Shown: positions 16,375 to 25,557 of the stretch, in pieces
Layout: each line of letters opens with the position of its first letter
Position numbering within the stretch: the stretch's first letter is position 1
NCBI RefSeq assembly: GCF_040784935.1
Contig: NZ_CP160680.1
Span: forward strand, 3,752,501-3,816,500
DNA length: 64,000 nt
Reading direction: 5' to 3'
Origin: Lewinella sp. LCG006
GTDB lineage: Bacteria > Bacteroidota > Bacteroidia > Chitinophagales > Saprospiraceae
Notes under the pieces: model-generated
Database searches by the model: none
The model's input: the letters and a program-made list of their open reading frames with translations, nothing else
What the model was told of the DNA's origin: nothing
Position numbers and translations under genes: made by a program

Positions 16375-17033
16375 AGCAACTACTGCAAGATCAATGGGCG
16401 AAAATTAGAGCAGAGAAAGGCTGGTCAGCAGGTCACCCTTTGTTGCCATTGTATTTGCTGCTTCGGGTGCTAAACCTCAGTTGGCGCTGGCTACGTGCTC
16501 GCTTTACTTTAAGAAAAGCACAAGTCAAAGGACGGCTGATCTTCCAGAATGGTCGTTTGCAAGTGCGGCAAAAGGGTACGCTTCACATTGGTAATAAGGT
16601 GCGTTTCTGGTCAACGATTACGACTACTTATTTGCAGGTAGGCCCTCATGGGAAGCTCGAAATAGGTGATGATTGCTTTATCAATGGGGCCCTGTTGGCT
16701 GCTTCTGCTTCCATCCGGATTGGCCGTGGCGTATACCTGGCACCTTTTGTCCACATTACCGATAGCTATGCTTTCGGTAGCCCCGAAGCGGATCAGCAAA
16801 CGGCTCCCGTTTGGATCAAAGACGATGCCTGGATCGCTACGAAGGCCATCATTCTTCCGGGCGTCACCATTGGCAAAGGCGCGGTAGTAGGGGTTGGTGC
16901 TTTGGTGACGGCCGACGTACCCGATGGAGCTATCGTTGCCGGGGTTCCTGCGCGAGTTATCCGCTACCTCGAAGAAGAAAAACCGCTAGAAGAAGTAATT
17001 GCTGAACCCCCAAGCCCCATCGCTCATGGCTAA
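16371..17033 (+). CDS. Left-handed beta-helix (hexapeptide) acyltransferase, first copy
   Basis: This 220-residue protein has hexapeptide-repeat turns ([15 protein letters not shown], then [40 protein letters not shown]) forming a left-handed beta helix, as in WbbJ/maltose O-acetyltransferase relatives. These enzymes transfer acetyl from acetyl-CoA to sugars. The N-terminal about 60 residues are basic and amphipathic and may lie on the membrane. ATG 16371 overlaps the glycosyltransferase stop by 4 bp and is preferred over the upstream start at 16269. It is followed by a second enzyme of the same fold. Confidence 0.85.
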   Translation: MKQLLQDQWAKIRAEKGWSAGHPLLPLYLLLRVLNLSWRWLRARFTLRKAQVKGRLIFQNGRLQVRQKGTLHIGNKVRFWSTITTTYLQVGPHGKLEIGDDCFINGALLAASASIRIGRGVYLAPFVHITDSYAFGSPEADQQTAPVWIKDDAWIATKAIILPGVTIGKGAVVGVGALVTADVPDGAIVAGVPARVIRYLEEEKPLEEVIAEPPSPIAHG

Positions 17034-17649
17034 CAATAAAAACACAGCGTGGCAATTGCGCTGGGAAAACTATACCGATATGCAGGAGCAAAGAACGCTT
17101 GCAGCACACCCCTCTGCAAGGTTTTCTGTGGGGCAAGGGCTGATGAATAATTTCCGAAAATGGCAACTCCGCCAAAAAGTGCAGCAGCTGGGTAATGGCG
17201 TGACCATCCAGGGTCGCCTTAAAGTCATTAATGAGGGCTTGATCCACATCGGCGACGATTGCCAACTCATCACAGCTTATCAGCCCTTGCGCTTGGCCGT
17301 GGGGCGTAAGGCCAGGCTGTATATAGGTGCAGGAACGGTGTTGAATAGCGTCATCATTGCCGCCCAACGCGAGGTGAAAATTGGTGAAAACTGCCGGCTA
17401 GGTCCTTTTGTCCACTTTATGGACAGTGATTTTCACGATGTCAACGATCGTTTGCAAGCAGGCAAAGCGGCACCTATCGTCATTGGCAACAACGTCAGGC
17501 TGGGTGCTCACGCGATGGTTTTACGAGGGGTGACAATTGGCGATGGTGCCGAAATATTACCTGGTTCTGTAGTCACCAAAGACATTCCGGCCGGTACCTT
17601 AGCGGGTGGGGTACCCGCCAAAGCAATAAAAAACGGATGGGGAGTATGA
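17026..17649 (+). CDS. Left-handed beta-helix acyltransferase, second copy
   Basis: A 207-residue protein of the same hexapeptide acyltransferase class: [19 protein letters not shown], then [20 protein letters not shown] with the putative catalytic His, [20 protein letters not shown] and [24 protein letters not shown] 17026 lies inside the last codons of the first copy (8-bp overlap); an in-frame ATG at 16999 is possible but would overlap more. The two enzymes are divergent in sequence, so the polymer probably carries two acetyl groups at different positions; that is inference. Confidence 0.83.
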   Translation: MANNKNTAWQLRWENYTDMQEQRTLAAHPSARFSVGQGLMNNFRKWQLRQKVQQLGNGVTIQGRLKVINEGLIHIGDDCQLITAYQPLRLAVGRKARLYIGAGTVLNSVIIAAQREVKIGENCRLGPFVHFMDSDFHDVNDRLQAGKAAPIVIGNNVRLGAHAMVLRGVTIGDGAEILPGSVVTKDIPAGTLAGGVPAKAIKNGWGV

Positions 17650-18824
17650 TGATCTTGTTTTGGTTAGGTTTGTTTATCATCGTTTTCACTTACGTGGGAT
17701 ACGGCCTCCTGGCGTGGGGGGTGGTAAAAATCAGGGGCGCATATGAGATCCCCACGGATCAACGTACTGACGACCAATTGCCCGCAGTGACCCTCCTGAT
17801 TGCGGCCTATAACGAAGCGGATATTTTGCCCATAAAAGTGGCCAATTGTCGAGCGCTCGACTATCCCAAAGACAAATTACACCTGCTCTTCGTTACGGAT
17901 GGTTCTTCCGACGAATCGGCAGCATTGTTGGCGCAGGAAGCTGGCCTGACCGCTCTCCATCAACCTGAACGTCGGGGAAAAATCGCTGCGGTAAAGCGAG
18001 CTATGCCTTTTGTCGAGACTCTTATTACGGTACTTACTGACGCAAATACCTTCCTCAATCCCGAAGCCATTCGCCGCATGGTGGCCGATTTTCAAGACCC
18101 TACCGTTGGGGCTGTTGCGGGCCAGAAGCGGGTGATTTCGCAAGGCGATGCCAGCAGTGGAGGCGAGGGCTTGTATTGGCGTTACGAGTCGTTTTTGAAA
18201 AAGAAAGACAGCCAATGGTACAGCGTGGTCGGTGCCGCAGGGGAGTTGTACGCCATCCGCACCGAGTTGTTCCATCAGGTACCTCCCGATACCATTCTCG
18301 ATGATTTTATGCAGACCCTCCTGATTGCCAAAGACGGCTACCGGGTGACCTACGCGCCCGAAGCCATAGCTGAGGAACACGCCTCTGCTAATGTAGGCGA
18401 AGAACTGAAGCGCAAGATCCGAATCTGCGCTGGTGGCTGGCAGTCGATGGGGCGGCTTATACCCTTGCTCAACCCTTTACGGTACGGCGTTTTGAGTATC
18501 CAATACATCGGGCATCGGGTATTGCGCTGGTCCTTGGCACCGCTTTTCCTGCCCTTCGTTTTGTTGGCCAATATATGGCTGGTGGCACAAGGGAGCCATT
18601 GGGTATACGCCTTTTTACTGGTCGGCCAGCTGGCTTTTTATGGTTTGGCAATACTGGGTTACCTCTGGCGCGAGCGCAAGCTAAACATCCCCGGTTTTTT
18701 CGCCCCCTACTATTTCGTAATCATGAATTACAGCGTCTACGCCGGTTTTTTGCGCTACTGGCGCGGCAAACAAGCAGCCACCTGGGAAAAATCCGCCCGG
18801 CGTGAGCAGGCGGCGAGTGTGTAG
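17646..18824 (+). CDS. Membrane family 2 glycosyltransferase
   Basis: This 392-residue protein has an N-terminal membrane segment, a GT-A domain ([13 protein letters not shown], then [19 protein letters not shown] as DxD region, and [16 protein letters not shown] with the ED-like base), an arginine-rich [17 protein letters not shown] motif in the QxxRW position, and three or four C-terminal membrane helices. It is the last gene of the polysaccharide operon. ATG 17646 gives the ATGA overlap with the preceding stop; an ATG nine bases upstream (17637) is also open. Confidence 0.85.
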   Translation: MMILFWLGLFIIVFTYVGYGLLAWGVVKIRGAYEIPTDQRTDDQLPAVTLLIAAYNEADILPIKVANCRALDYPKDKLHLLFVTDGSSDESAALLAQEAGLTALHQPERRGKIAAVKRAMPFVETLITVLTDANTFLNPEAIRRMVADFQDPTVGAVAGQKRVISQGDASSGGEGLYWRYESFLKKKDSQWYSVVGAAGELYAIRTELFHQVPPDTILDDFMQTLLIAKDGYRVTYAPEAIAEEHASANVGEELKRKIRICAGGWQSMGRLIPLLNPLRYGVLSIQYIGHRVLRWSLAPLFLPFVLLANIWLVAQGSHWVYAFLLVGQLAFYGLAILGYLWRERKLNIPGFFAPYYFVIMNYSVYAGFLRYWRGKQAATWEKSARREQAASV

Positions 18825-19046
18825 TAGCGTGGGAGCCTACGTGTAAATACGTGAATGTATAAATGTATTTATACGAATGGGGTGGTAGTACACCTGCTTC
18901 TTTGGCGCCATGCCTTCTGAGCAGGGCGAATTGATGGGCACTGCTCCGTTAGGTCGAGTTTGAAACCCGACCTAACGGAGCAGCAGACAGCTTAGTAGCG
19001 ATCCCGACTGCATCAGTCGGGAGAAGACAGTCCCCAAAAACAGCCC
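18825..19046. repeat. Hairpin-rich gap ending the polysaccharide operon
   Basis: Two convergent genes end on either side. A perfect 16-bp inverted repeat occupies 18941-18956 and 18968-18983 (arm CTGCTCCGTTAGGTCG), with a GTTTGAAAC loop core. A second hairpin with 9-bp arms (TCCCGACTG) is at 19002-19022, and a small GTATAAAT/ATTTATAC palindrome lies near 18857. None has a T-run, so these are repeat-type hairpins more than classical terminators, though they may stop transcripts from both sides. No gene is visible. Confidence 0.75.
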
Positions 19047-20390
19047 TTACACCAACGGATACATCACCACAATCACCACCAACGCCGTCAGCGAAAGCAA
19101 GACTGTCATCATCGACCAGCTTCGTAAAGTAGTCGCTTCGTCCATGTGCAGGTATTCTTTTACGAGCCAGAAGCCGCTGTCGTTGACGTGAGAAAGGGTA
19201 CTTGCACCAGCTGCTATGCTCAGAACCAATAGGGCTAATTGTGGTGCACTCAAACCCAAGGTCGGTAGTGCCGGCGCCAGCAAACCCGCGGCGGTAATCA
19301 TGGCTACCGTAGCAGACCCTTGCAAAATGCGGATCAGTGCCGCCAGAATAAAGGCCAATAACGGTGGCAGCAGGTGGAATTGGAGGAAGACCTCGGCCAG
19401 CAACTTTCCAGCACCACTGGTAACTAACATTTGTTTGTAGACGCCACCAGCACCGGTAATGAGAATGATGGCACCCGCAGGAGCCAGTGCTTTGGTGGCC
19501 AGGCTTTGTAGTGCTTTGCTGTCGAGGCCCCGTCTGGTGCCCAGAAAATAGAGGGCTAAAAGGCACGACAACAACAGTGCGACGTAGGGATGGCCCAGAA
19601 AAATGATGCCGTCGGTAAAGGCTGAGGAAGTGAGGTTTTCGGCCTTGACCAGCATCGTGGTAAGCGTATTGCCCAGGATCAAAATGATGGGCAGCAGGAT
19701 CAAAGTAAGAATTAGGCCGATGGGTGGTAAAGCGTCATCCTCTAGCTCAGGCCCGTTGAGTGGAGGGGCAGCAATGAAAAACTGATTACCTACTCGCTTG
19801 CCCCACCACAGTCCGGCTACTGCGACGGTGGGGATGCCCACGGCAAAACCCAGCATGATAACCCAGCCCAGTTCGGCTTGCAAAATGTCGGCAACGGCAA
19901 TGGGCCCTGGTGTAGGCGGAATAAAAGCGTGTGTAGTAGCCAAACCTGCGAGTAAAGGGATGCCAAAGTGCAGTAAAGAACGCCCCGTACGCCGCCCCAG
20001 GGCGTAAACCAGCGGCACCAACAGTACAAAAGCGACATCAAAAAATACGGGAATAGCGACCAGGAATCCGGTAAGCACAAAGGCCAGCGAAGCTCTTTTT
20101 TCACCCAAGCTCGCCAGTAGGAACCGGGCCAATGCCTGGCTACCTCCAGAGTGTTCCAACACAGCTCCGAGAATGGCACCTAAGCCTACGATGGTGGCCA
20201 CAAAGCCCAAGGTACCACCCATGCCAGTAGTGATATTAGTGATGATATCAGCGGAAGGGACACCTGCCGCAAGGCCAAAGCCAATACTGGCAATCAGTAA
20301 AGCCAGAAAGGCATTAAGGCGGAAAAACAGTACCAGCAGGAGCAGAAGGGCGATGCTGGAGAAAATAGCCAGGAAGAGTTGGGAGGTCAT
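19047..20390 (-). CDS. gntP: Gluconate:H+ symporter (GntP family)
   Basis: This 447-residue polytopic membrane protein matches the GntP family of gluconate/organic acid permeases in length and pattern: about twelve helices, the conserved GLGAILGAVLEHSGG segment near residue 72, IPVFFDVAFVLLVPL, the cytoplasmic FIPPTPGPIAVADIL loop, and DSGFWLVKEY near the C-terminus. It imports gluconate with protons. The gluconate kinase gene lies upstream on the same strand (103-bp gap), so the pair forms an uptake and phosphorylation unit feeding 6-phosphogluconate to the pentose phosphate or Entner-Doudoroff route. Confidence 0.88.
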   Translation of the reverse strand: MTSQLFLAIFSSIALLLLLVLFFRLNAFLALLIASIGFGLAAGVPSADIITNITTGMGGTLGFVATIVGLGAILGAVLEHSGGSQALARFLLASLGEKRASLAFVLTGFLVAIPVFFDVAFVLLVPLVYALGRRTGRSLLHFGIPLLAGLATTHAFIPPTPGPIAVADILQAELGWVIMLGFAVGIPTVAVAGLWWGKRVGNQFFIAAPPLNGPELEDDALPPIGLILTLILLPIILILGNTLTTMLVKAENLTSSAFTDGIIFLGHPYVALLLSCLLALYFLGTRRGLDSKALQSLATKALAPAGAIILITGAGGVYKQMLVTSGAGKLLAEVFLQFHLLPPLLAFILAALIRILQGSATVAMITAAGLLAPALPTLGLSAPQLALLVLSIAAGASTLSHVNDSGFWLVKEYLHMDEATTLRSWSMMTVLLSLTALVVIVVMYPLV

Positions 20391-20493
20391 AAGTGATAGA
20401 TCGTCAGTGAAGGACGGAAATTACGAAAATATAATAAACCCAGAAGAGTGGGCTTGCCAGGCGGGCTCTACTGACTTTTGCCACTAGTCCAGC

Positions 20494-20982
20494 TCAAAAC
20501 CCTGTGAGGATATGCGTTACGATTTGGTCTATGCTTTGATCGATGGTAACCAGGAGTGCATCCTGGGGTTCTTCCAAAGCTGCAAATTGGGAGGCAAGCA
20601 AGGCAGGAGGCATGAAATGCCCGGTGCGGGCTTGCATTCGGGCAGCGATCAGTTCGGGGCTGCCTTTGAGGTAAACGAGAAAGGGGGGCGTATCGAGGTC
20701 CTTTTCAAGGGTGTGGCGATAGCTGGCTTTGAGGGCAGAACAAGCTAAGATTGCTCCTTCTCCATTTTGGGTTTGTTGTTTGAGTAATGCGTTCAGTGTC
20801 TCTAACCAAGGTTGGCGATCATCGTCATTGAGGGCTTGGCCAGCCGCCATTTTAGCAATATTGGCAGCAGGGTGAAAATCGTCGGCATCGAAAAATGGGA
20901 GCTGTGTCCGGGTGCTTAGCGCCTGGGCGATGGTGCTTTTGCCGCTGCCAGAAACGCCCATGATGATATAGATAGAAGGCAT
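20494..20982 (-). CDS. gntK: Gluconokinase
   Basis: The 162-residue product has the P-loop GVSGSGKST right after the start, then FFDADDFHPAANIAKMAAGQALNDDDRQPWL, which is the diagnostic substrate-binding region of gluconate kinases (given in two parts: HPAANIAKM and DDDRQPWL), and CSALKASYR and VYLKGSPELI later. It phosphorylates gluconate with ATP. Length matches GntK/IdnK (about 160-175). I chose ATG 20982 (MPSIYIIMGVSG); the frame is open to 21039, but the extra residues are not conserved. Confidence 0.9.
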   Translation of the reverse strand: MPSIYIIMGVSGSGKSTIAQALSTRTQLPFFDADDFHPAANIAKMAAGQALNDDDRQPWLETLNALLKQQTQNGEGAILACSALKASYRHTLEKDLDTPPFLVYLKGSPELIAARMQARTGHFMPPALLASQFAALEEPQDALLVTIDQSIDQIVTHILTGF

Positions 20983-21119
20983 AAGATACGTTTGCGCTGA
21001 TGATGGAGAAATATCGGAATAACTTCGGGGAATTTTCAAGAAATGCTACTTTTTCCCAACCATAATGCAGCTGGGTGGTTGTACGTGAGATCATTATCTG
21101 CGCCAAAGTAGTAAAGCCC

Positions 21120-21818
21120 GTGAAAACATTCCTCCTTTTTGATATCGATGGTACCCTTCTTTTTTCCAACTCCATAGACAGCCAGTGCTTTGCGGACAGC
21201 TACCAGGAGGTGTTTGGCAAGCCTTTTCCCAGTATCGACTGGCGGGATTATCCGCACGTTACGGATCACGTTATTTTTCGCACCGTCTTTATGCGCCATT
21301 TTCAGCGCGAAGCGACGACAGAGGAGCGGCAAGCTTTTGAAAACCACTACGTCAACCGCTTACAAAGGGAGCGGGAGCGACAGCCGGAAGCTTTTCAGGA
21401 AGTACCTGGTGCCCTTGATTGTTGGCGGCAACTGGAACAAGATGATCGCTTTGTGTTGGGGATTGCTACGGGCGGTTGGCGCGCTCCTGCGCAAGTGAAG
21501 TTGCAGCACGTGGGGATTCATCCCGTCACCCCTTACGCGGCTTATGCGGACGGGATGGAGCAGCGTGACCATATCCTGCAAGCCGCCATAGAATTGGCGA
21601 AGCAGGCGCACCCAATTACCCACGTCGTTTACATTGGTGATGCCATCTGGGATGTTACAACCACCAGGCAGATGAACCTGCCGCTCATTGGTCTGCGCCG
21701 CCAGGGTGACGAAGAGGTGCTTCGCCGAGAAGGCGTAAAAGTAGTATTGAGTGATTATCAGGATGTAGCGGCTTTCCACCAGGCGGTGGATATGGTTTTG
21801 AGCGAGCAATACTGGTAG
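21120..21818 (+). CDS. HAD-family phosphatase
   Basis: A haloacid dehalogenase-superfamily hydrolase of about 232 residues. Motif I is LFDIDGTLL with the nucleophile Asp, a cap domain follows (helical, rich in Glu and Arg), motif II is GIATGGWR, and motif IV is YIGDAIWDV with its metal-binding Asp. It resembles phosphoglycolate phosphatase/beta-phosphoglucomutase relatives, but the substrate is unclear. GTG 21120 puts the nucleophile near the N-terminus as usual; an upstream GTG at 21075 would add 15 residues. It is divergent from gntK. Confidence 0.8.
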   Translation: MKTFLLFDIDGTLLFSNSIDSQCFADSYQEVFGKPFPSIDWRDYPHVTDHVIFRTVFMRHFQREATTEERQAFENHYVNRLQRERERQPEAFQEVPGALDCWRQLEQDDRFVLGIATGGWRAPAQVKLQHVGIHPVTPYAAYADGMEQRDHILQAAIELAKQAHPITHVVYIGDAIWDVTTTRQMNLPLIGLRRQGDEEVLRREGVKVVLSDYQDVAAFHQAVDMVLSEQYW

Positions 21819-21864
21819 AAAAGAAAAAAGCCGGAAGCCAGTTCTGAGAGATTGGAATAAGCTC

Positions 21865-21898
21865 AACTAATTCCGACTTCCCATTTCCGACTTCCGAC
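21865..21898. repeat. CTTCCGA-type heptamer repeat, interrupted by the insertion sequence
   Basis: The stretch holds TTCCGACTTCCC and TTTCCGACTTCCGAC directly before the left inverted repeat of the IS. After the right end, GTCCGACTT continues the same words. The repeat therefore appears to be the insertion target. Confidence 0.65.
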
Positions 21899-21928
21899 GG
21901 TCTTTTCACGTAAGACGAAAGTGAGTTC
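21899..21928 (+). repeat. IS left terminal inverted repeat
   Basis: Thirty bases starting GGTCTTTTCACGTAAGAC, matching the reverse complement of 23626-23655 except at two positions. It lies 26 bases before the transposase ATG. Confidence 0.85.
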
Positions 21929-21953
21929 GCAAAGCGTTTTATAAGAAAACTGT

Positions 21954-23627
21954 ATGCTGATCAAAGCAGAGCCTGTAGGCGATCTACCGGCGATTAGTCG
22001 CCTACTCCAATCGACCGGTTTGTCCCAGCGCGTGGACAAGCACTATCCTACTCATCATTTGTGGCAGGGAACCAGTATTGGCAAGACATTGGAGGCTTTT
22101 CTGGTCTATATTCTGAGCGAGAACGATCATCGACTGTACAGCGTAGAAGACTGGGCTTTGGGCTTGGAGCGCACGTTGAGTTGGCTTTTGGATGAAGCTG
22201 ATTTTCAGGCTGCTTATCTCAGTGATGACCGTTTGGGTAGTCTGCTGGACTACCTGTCTAAGGACGATGAGCGCTGGATGTCCTTTCAGCGCGATCATAA
22301 CCAATCGCTAATTCGGTTTTACGATCTGGACAACGGTACTGATCAAGGTCCCCTTGATACGGTGCGTATCGACAGTACCACGGCTCAAAGTCATCGAGAA
22401 ACAGAAGGCATTTTTCAGTTGGGGCATAATGCCACGGGTTTGGCCCTACCTCAGGTAAAATTGATGCTACTGGCTATAGATAAAGCCAACCTGCCACTGG
22501 CTCTGAACGTGGTAGCAGGGCAAAACAGTGACGACAAGCTTTACGTGCCAGCCTTGGAACAGGCCTGGGAACAAGGTCTCAAGTCCAAAGGAGTACTGGT
22601 AGTGGGAGACCGCAAGCTGTGTAATCAGTACAATATGTGTTTCATTGCTGACAGCGGCAACTACTACTTGGGCCCATTGGCTCAACGGCAATACTCACGA
22701 GAGGAATTAATGCAAGCCCGTGAGTGGATTGAGCAACAGCAAGAGCCCGCCGAACGCGTAATGCGTCAGGCGGCGGGAAGTAAGGATTCACAAGCCATCG
22801 CGCTGGTTAAAGAGCTGCCCGCACGTGAAATCATCTCCGCTGACGGCACGATTCACACCCAAAGGCTATTCGGGGTATGTAGCTTGAATCTACGCAAGCG
22901 CCAAGTTGCCCAACTAGAGCAACGCTGCCAGACCGCTTGCCAGGAGGTCAGACTGCGCTTCACGCGCAACCGAGGTCGTAAAACGATCAAGTCGGTAGAG
23001 GAAGCTGAACGAACCATCAACAAGATACTGGACAAGCACAAAGTCGCTCACCTATACAGCTGGAAGATCACACTATCTCAGGACCCGGCCGAACCTTGCA
23101 GCGTGGAACTTACACTGGACGAGCAGCAAAACAACATCGAACAGCAACTGGCCGGATGGCGCGTGATGGCCACTAACGCTCCTTCGGATAGACTCTCGGC
23201 TTGCGAGGTGGTACTTTGTTACTGGGAGGAGTATCGTATCGAGCAGCATTTTCATTTGCTGTTGACCAAATGCACCTCGCTTACGCCAATCTTCCTGAAA
23301 AAAGAAAATCGCATCCAAGCCATGTTGCGCATACTAATGCTGGCTCTACAGTACTATAATCTGTGGCAATACACCATCCGCCAAACACTGAAAAGCGAAC
23401 AAAACAGCTATCTTACCAATCTAGTGCCCGGCAATCCCGGCCGCAAAGTTGAGCGACCTACCACATCGCTGGTCTTAAGCGCGTTCCGAAGCGTCCAGAT
23501 GATCTACATAATGACTGATGATCACAAAGCCAGCGTACACTTGCAGGGCATCGAAGAACATCACCTGAGGTTGCTTAAGATGATGCGATTGCCAACAGAT
23601 ATTTATCGTCATCCATGGGAGGCGTGA
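21954..23627 (+). CDS. IS1634-family (IS4 superfamily) DDE transposase
   Basis: The 557-residue transposase is full length for the family. A DUF4277-like N-terminal part (DLPAISRLLQSTGLSQRVD) precedes the RNase H-like core. The acidic triad is Asp140 (RIDSTTAQSH), Asp219 (LVVGDRKLCN) and Glu430 in the YRIEQHFHLL motif, which is the Y-(2)R-(3)E signature of IS4-type enzymes. It catalyses cut-and-paste movement of the surrounding element. The stop codon lies at the beginning of the right inverted repeat. Confidence 0.9.
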   Translation: MLIKAEPVGDLPAISRLLQSTGLSQRVDKHYPTHHLWQGTSIGKTLEAFLVYILSENDHRLYSVEDWALGLERTLSWLLDEADFQAAYLSDDRLGSLLDYLSKDDERWMSFQRDHNQSLIRFYDLDNGTDQGPLDTVRIDSTTAQSHRETEGIFQLGHNATGLALPQVKLMLLAIDKANLPLALNVVAGQNSDDKLYVPALEQAWEQGLKSKGVLVVGDRKLCNQYNMCFIADSGNYYLGPLAQRQYSREELMQAREWIEQQQEPAERVMRQAAGSKDSQAIALVKELPAREIISADGTIHTQRLFGVCSLNLRKRQVAQLEQRCQTACQEVRLRFTRNRGRKTIKSVEEAERTINKILDKHKVAHLYSWKITLSQDPAEPCSVELTLDEQQNNIEQQLAGWRVMATNAPSDRLSACEVVLCYWEEYRIEQHFHLLLTKCTSLTPIFLKKENRIQAMLRILMLALQYYNLWQYTIRQTLKSEQNSYLTNLVPGNPGRKVERPTTSLVLSAFRSVQMIYIMTDDHKASVHLQGIEEHHLRLLKMMRLPTDIYRHPWEA

Positions 23628-23655
23628 ACTCACTTTTGTCTTACGCGAAAAGACC
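23626..23655 (-). repeat. IS right terminal inverted repeat
   Basis: Reverse complement reads GGTCTTTTCGCGTAAGAC at its outer part; two mismatches to the left end. It shares two bases with the transposase stop codon and lies 15 bp from the stop of the following FG-GAP gene. Confidence 0.85.
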
Positions 23656-23670
23656 GTCCGACTTAAAAAA

Positions 23671-24990
23671 CTACTGCTTAACAACCTTACCCGTCCAGCG
23701 CTTTTGCTCGCTTTGTAGCTGCAAATAATAAGTGCCTGCTGGGTAGCCGTCTAGTTGCAATTGTTCATCCAATTGAGTAGTAGCGGGATAATTTTGCTGC
23801 TGTAACAGCTGGCCATTGGTGTTAAAAACGCTGAGCGTTACTGCTAAAGGTGATTCCTCGGTACGGATTTGTACATTGAAATCTCCTCGGCTCGCCGTCG
23901 GGAATACGGCTATTTGGGTAAATTCATTAGCAAGCTCTTCTGTACCAACACTTAGGAGTAGGTTTTCCTGGTAACCCCAACCTGTTTCGTAAGTATCTTG
24001 GTTATAGGTTGCGCCCGTAAGTACATCCAGGTCGCCGTCGTTGTCTAAATCACCGAGCATTGGCCAGATAAATAAAGCAACTTGCGGTTCCAGCCCGTAA
24101 GGATTTATTACTTCATCAGCAAAAATAGGGTTGGTCGTATTACCAGTGTTTTCGAAGTATTGGTAGGAAACAGTGTACTCGTAGTAATCATAGTAGGACG
24201 AACCAGCGAGTAGATCAATATCACCATCGTTATCAATATCGCCAAATTCTAAAAAGACGACATTGTCAAAAGAAGAGGGTAGACCAAATACTTCTCTTTG
24301 TACTGAACCAAAAGCAGGAGCGGTAGCAGTGCCGGTGTTTTCTTGAAACATGATACCATGTTCAGCAGCGTAACCATCATCATAATAGTAGATGCTAAAT
24401 AGATCCAAGTCACCATCGCCATCAATGTCTACCAGTTTTGGGGTGACCGCCGTGGAGCCATCGTTGCTCATCCCAAAAGGGTTAATCTCTGGTTCTCCAA
24501 AGGATGGATTTTGAGCATCCCCCAAGTTTTTGTAGTAATAAAGATCTCCATCATTGTTCTCACTGTAGATGTAGGAGCCAATGAGAAGGTCGAGATCACC
24601 ATCACCATCCAAGTCAGCCAGGATGGGATTTACATAATTCCCTTGATCAATGTTTGGTAACATAATTCCAAACGCGTCGGAAATGGGGGGTATGAAATTG
24701 GCGAGGGTGCCACCATTGGTACTTTGATTTTCTCTAAACTCTAAAATCTGACCATCACTGTAGTAAGTTGCATCATCATAGCGAATACTGATAATGTCCA
24801 AATCTCCATCTCCGTCGATATCGGCTAACGTTTCAAAGCGGATATCATTATGGGCCATTAGCCCAAATGGATTTTCCTGCAAGGGCGCAAAACTTACCTG
24901 AGCTTGTGCCGATGTTGCACCTAAACCCAGCAAAAGAATCGCTCCACCGAGGGCTTTACGCAAACTGCTTACCTTTTCCAGTCGTAGCAT
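23671..24990 (-). CDS. Secreted FG-GAP/VCBS repeat protein with T9SS sorting domain
   Basis: This 439-residue protein starts with a signal peptide (LGGAILLLGLGATSAQA). It carries five Asp-rich repeats of the DIDGDGDLD type, typical of FG-GAP/VCBS beta-propeller blades that bind calcium. The last about 75 residues form a type A T9SS sorting domain (AVFPTASRGDFNVQI to GYPAGTYYLQL, ending in WTGKVVKQ). The product should leave the cell by the type IX system and be anchored or released at the surface. I chose ATG 24990; upstream codons in frame belong to the fused TIGR03032 remnant. The function of the propeller is unknown. Confidence 0.85.
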   Translation of the reverse strand: MLRLEKVSSLRKALGGAILLLGLGATSAQAQVSFAPLQENPFGLMAHNDIRFETLADIDGDGDLDIISIRYDDATYYSDGQILEFRENQSTNGGTLANFIPPISDAFGIMLPNIDQGNYVNPILADLDGDGDLDLLIGSYIYSENNDGDLYYYKNLGDAQNPSFGEPEINPFGMSNDGSTAVTPKLVDIDGDGDLDLFSIYYYDDGYAAEHGIMFQENTGTATAPAFGSVQREVFGLPSSFDNVVFLEFGDIDNDGDIDLLAGSSYYDYYEYTVSYQYFENTGNTTNPIFADEVINPYGLEPQVALFIWPMLGDLDNDGDLDVLTGATYNQDTYETGWGYQENLLLSVGTEELANEFTQIAVFPTASRGDFNVQIRTEESPLAVTLSVFNTNGQLLQQQNYPATTQLDEQLQLDGYPAGTYYLQLQSEQKRWTGKVVKQ

Positions 24991-25390
24991 CTGCTGGAAC
25001 AATTGGCGCAGACGGTTGCGTAAAAAGGCCTCCTTTGCCAAATTCCAGGTCGTGGATGTCTAGTGCACCCGTGAAAAAACTGGCGCGTGGCATAAACATA
25101 CTGTCGTACACGGCTGGCTTGGCAGGATAGTGGTGGGCCAACTCCGGCGAGTTGCGTAAGACAATTACTTCGTCCTTTGTAGCAATAGCCATACGATCTC
25201 CATGGAGGGCGATACCCATTGCCTTGCCGAATGAGCGAGGCAACTGGATAATCGTTTGTTCATCCTTAGGACTAATCAGCACCACCTTGCCAGCCTGGTA
25301 AGTACTGAGTGCCAGGCTGAGGCCTAGTTGGTTTAAAATAGCAGCAAATCCTGGGGTGTATTGGCAACTGAACGGAGGAGGTGAAGACAC
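24956..25390 (-). pseudogene. Truncated TIGR03032/DUF4915-like protein
   Basis: The 144-residue frame, starting at GTG, resembles the N-terminal third of TIGR03032-family proteins, which are usually more than 300 residues long: FSCQYTPGFAAILNQLGLS, LALSTYQAGKVVLI, FGKAMGIAL, MAIATKDEVIVLRN, and YDSMFMPRASFFTGALDIHD. Similarity ends at about GKGGLF; the last about 25 residues are unlike the family and lie over the start of the FG-GAP gene in another frame. A deletion that joined the two genes is the simplest explanation. The family's function is unknown to me. The match is from memory of the family pattern and needs a search. Confidence 0.6.
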
Positions 25391-25440
25391 GGAGGGTATC
25401 TAAATAGTATAGAGGGCAACTTTAAGTAACCAAAGCTACT

Positions 25441-25448
25441 TATCTTTG
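25441..25448 (+). promoter_or_regulatory. TAnnTTTG-type -7 box upstream of fecR-like gene
   Basis: TATCTTTG matches the Bacteroidetes primary sigma -7 consensus exactly and lies about 110 bp before the FecR start. A weak TTTA at 25421 could be the distal element, though the spacing is short. Confidence 0.4.
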
Positions 25449-25557
25449 TAATTCAGAGAATGAGGGCAAGGTAAAATCTTTTTTTTAAAAAACAACCATC
25501 GAAAGTAGGGGGGGACCTGAAACATCCACATCCTAGTATCGACAAAGGGAAAGAATT

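Larger units (their letters stand above)
21899..23655 (+). mobile_element. Complete IS1634-like insertion sequence
   Basis: The element is 1757 bp long. Its ends are inverted copies of 30 bases (21899-21928 and 23626-23655) with two mismatches; the outer part of the left end reads GGTCTTTTCACGTAAGAC. A single transposase gene fills the interior, and the right repeat begins inside its stop codon. Flanks TTCCGAC (left) and GTCCGAC (right) agree at six of seven positions and may be the target duplication, although the target is itself repetitive, so the exact length is uncertain. Ends and gene are intact, so it may be active. Confidence 0.88.

Noticed and set aside
19603-20487. Several rightward frames opposite gntP
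   Set aside because: They are shadow frames of a membrane protein gene, with biased composition only.
21892-23662. Exact target duplication of the insertion sequence
   Set aside because: Seven flanking bases agree at six positions, but the target is repetitive, so the duplication cannot be fixed from one copy.
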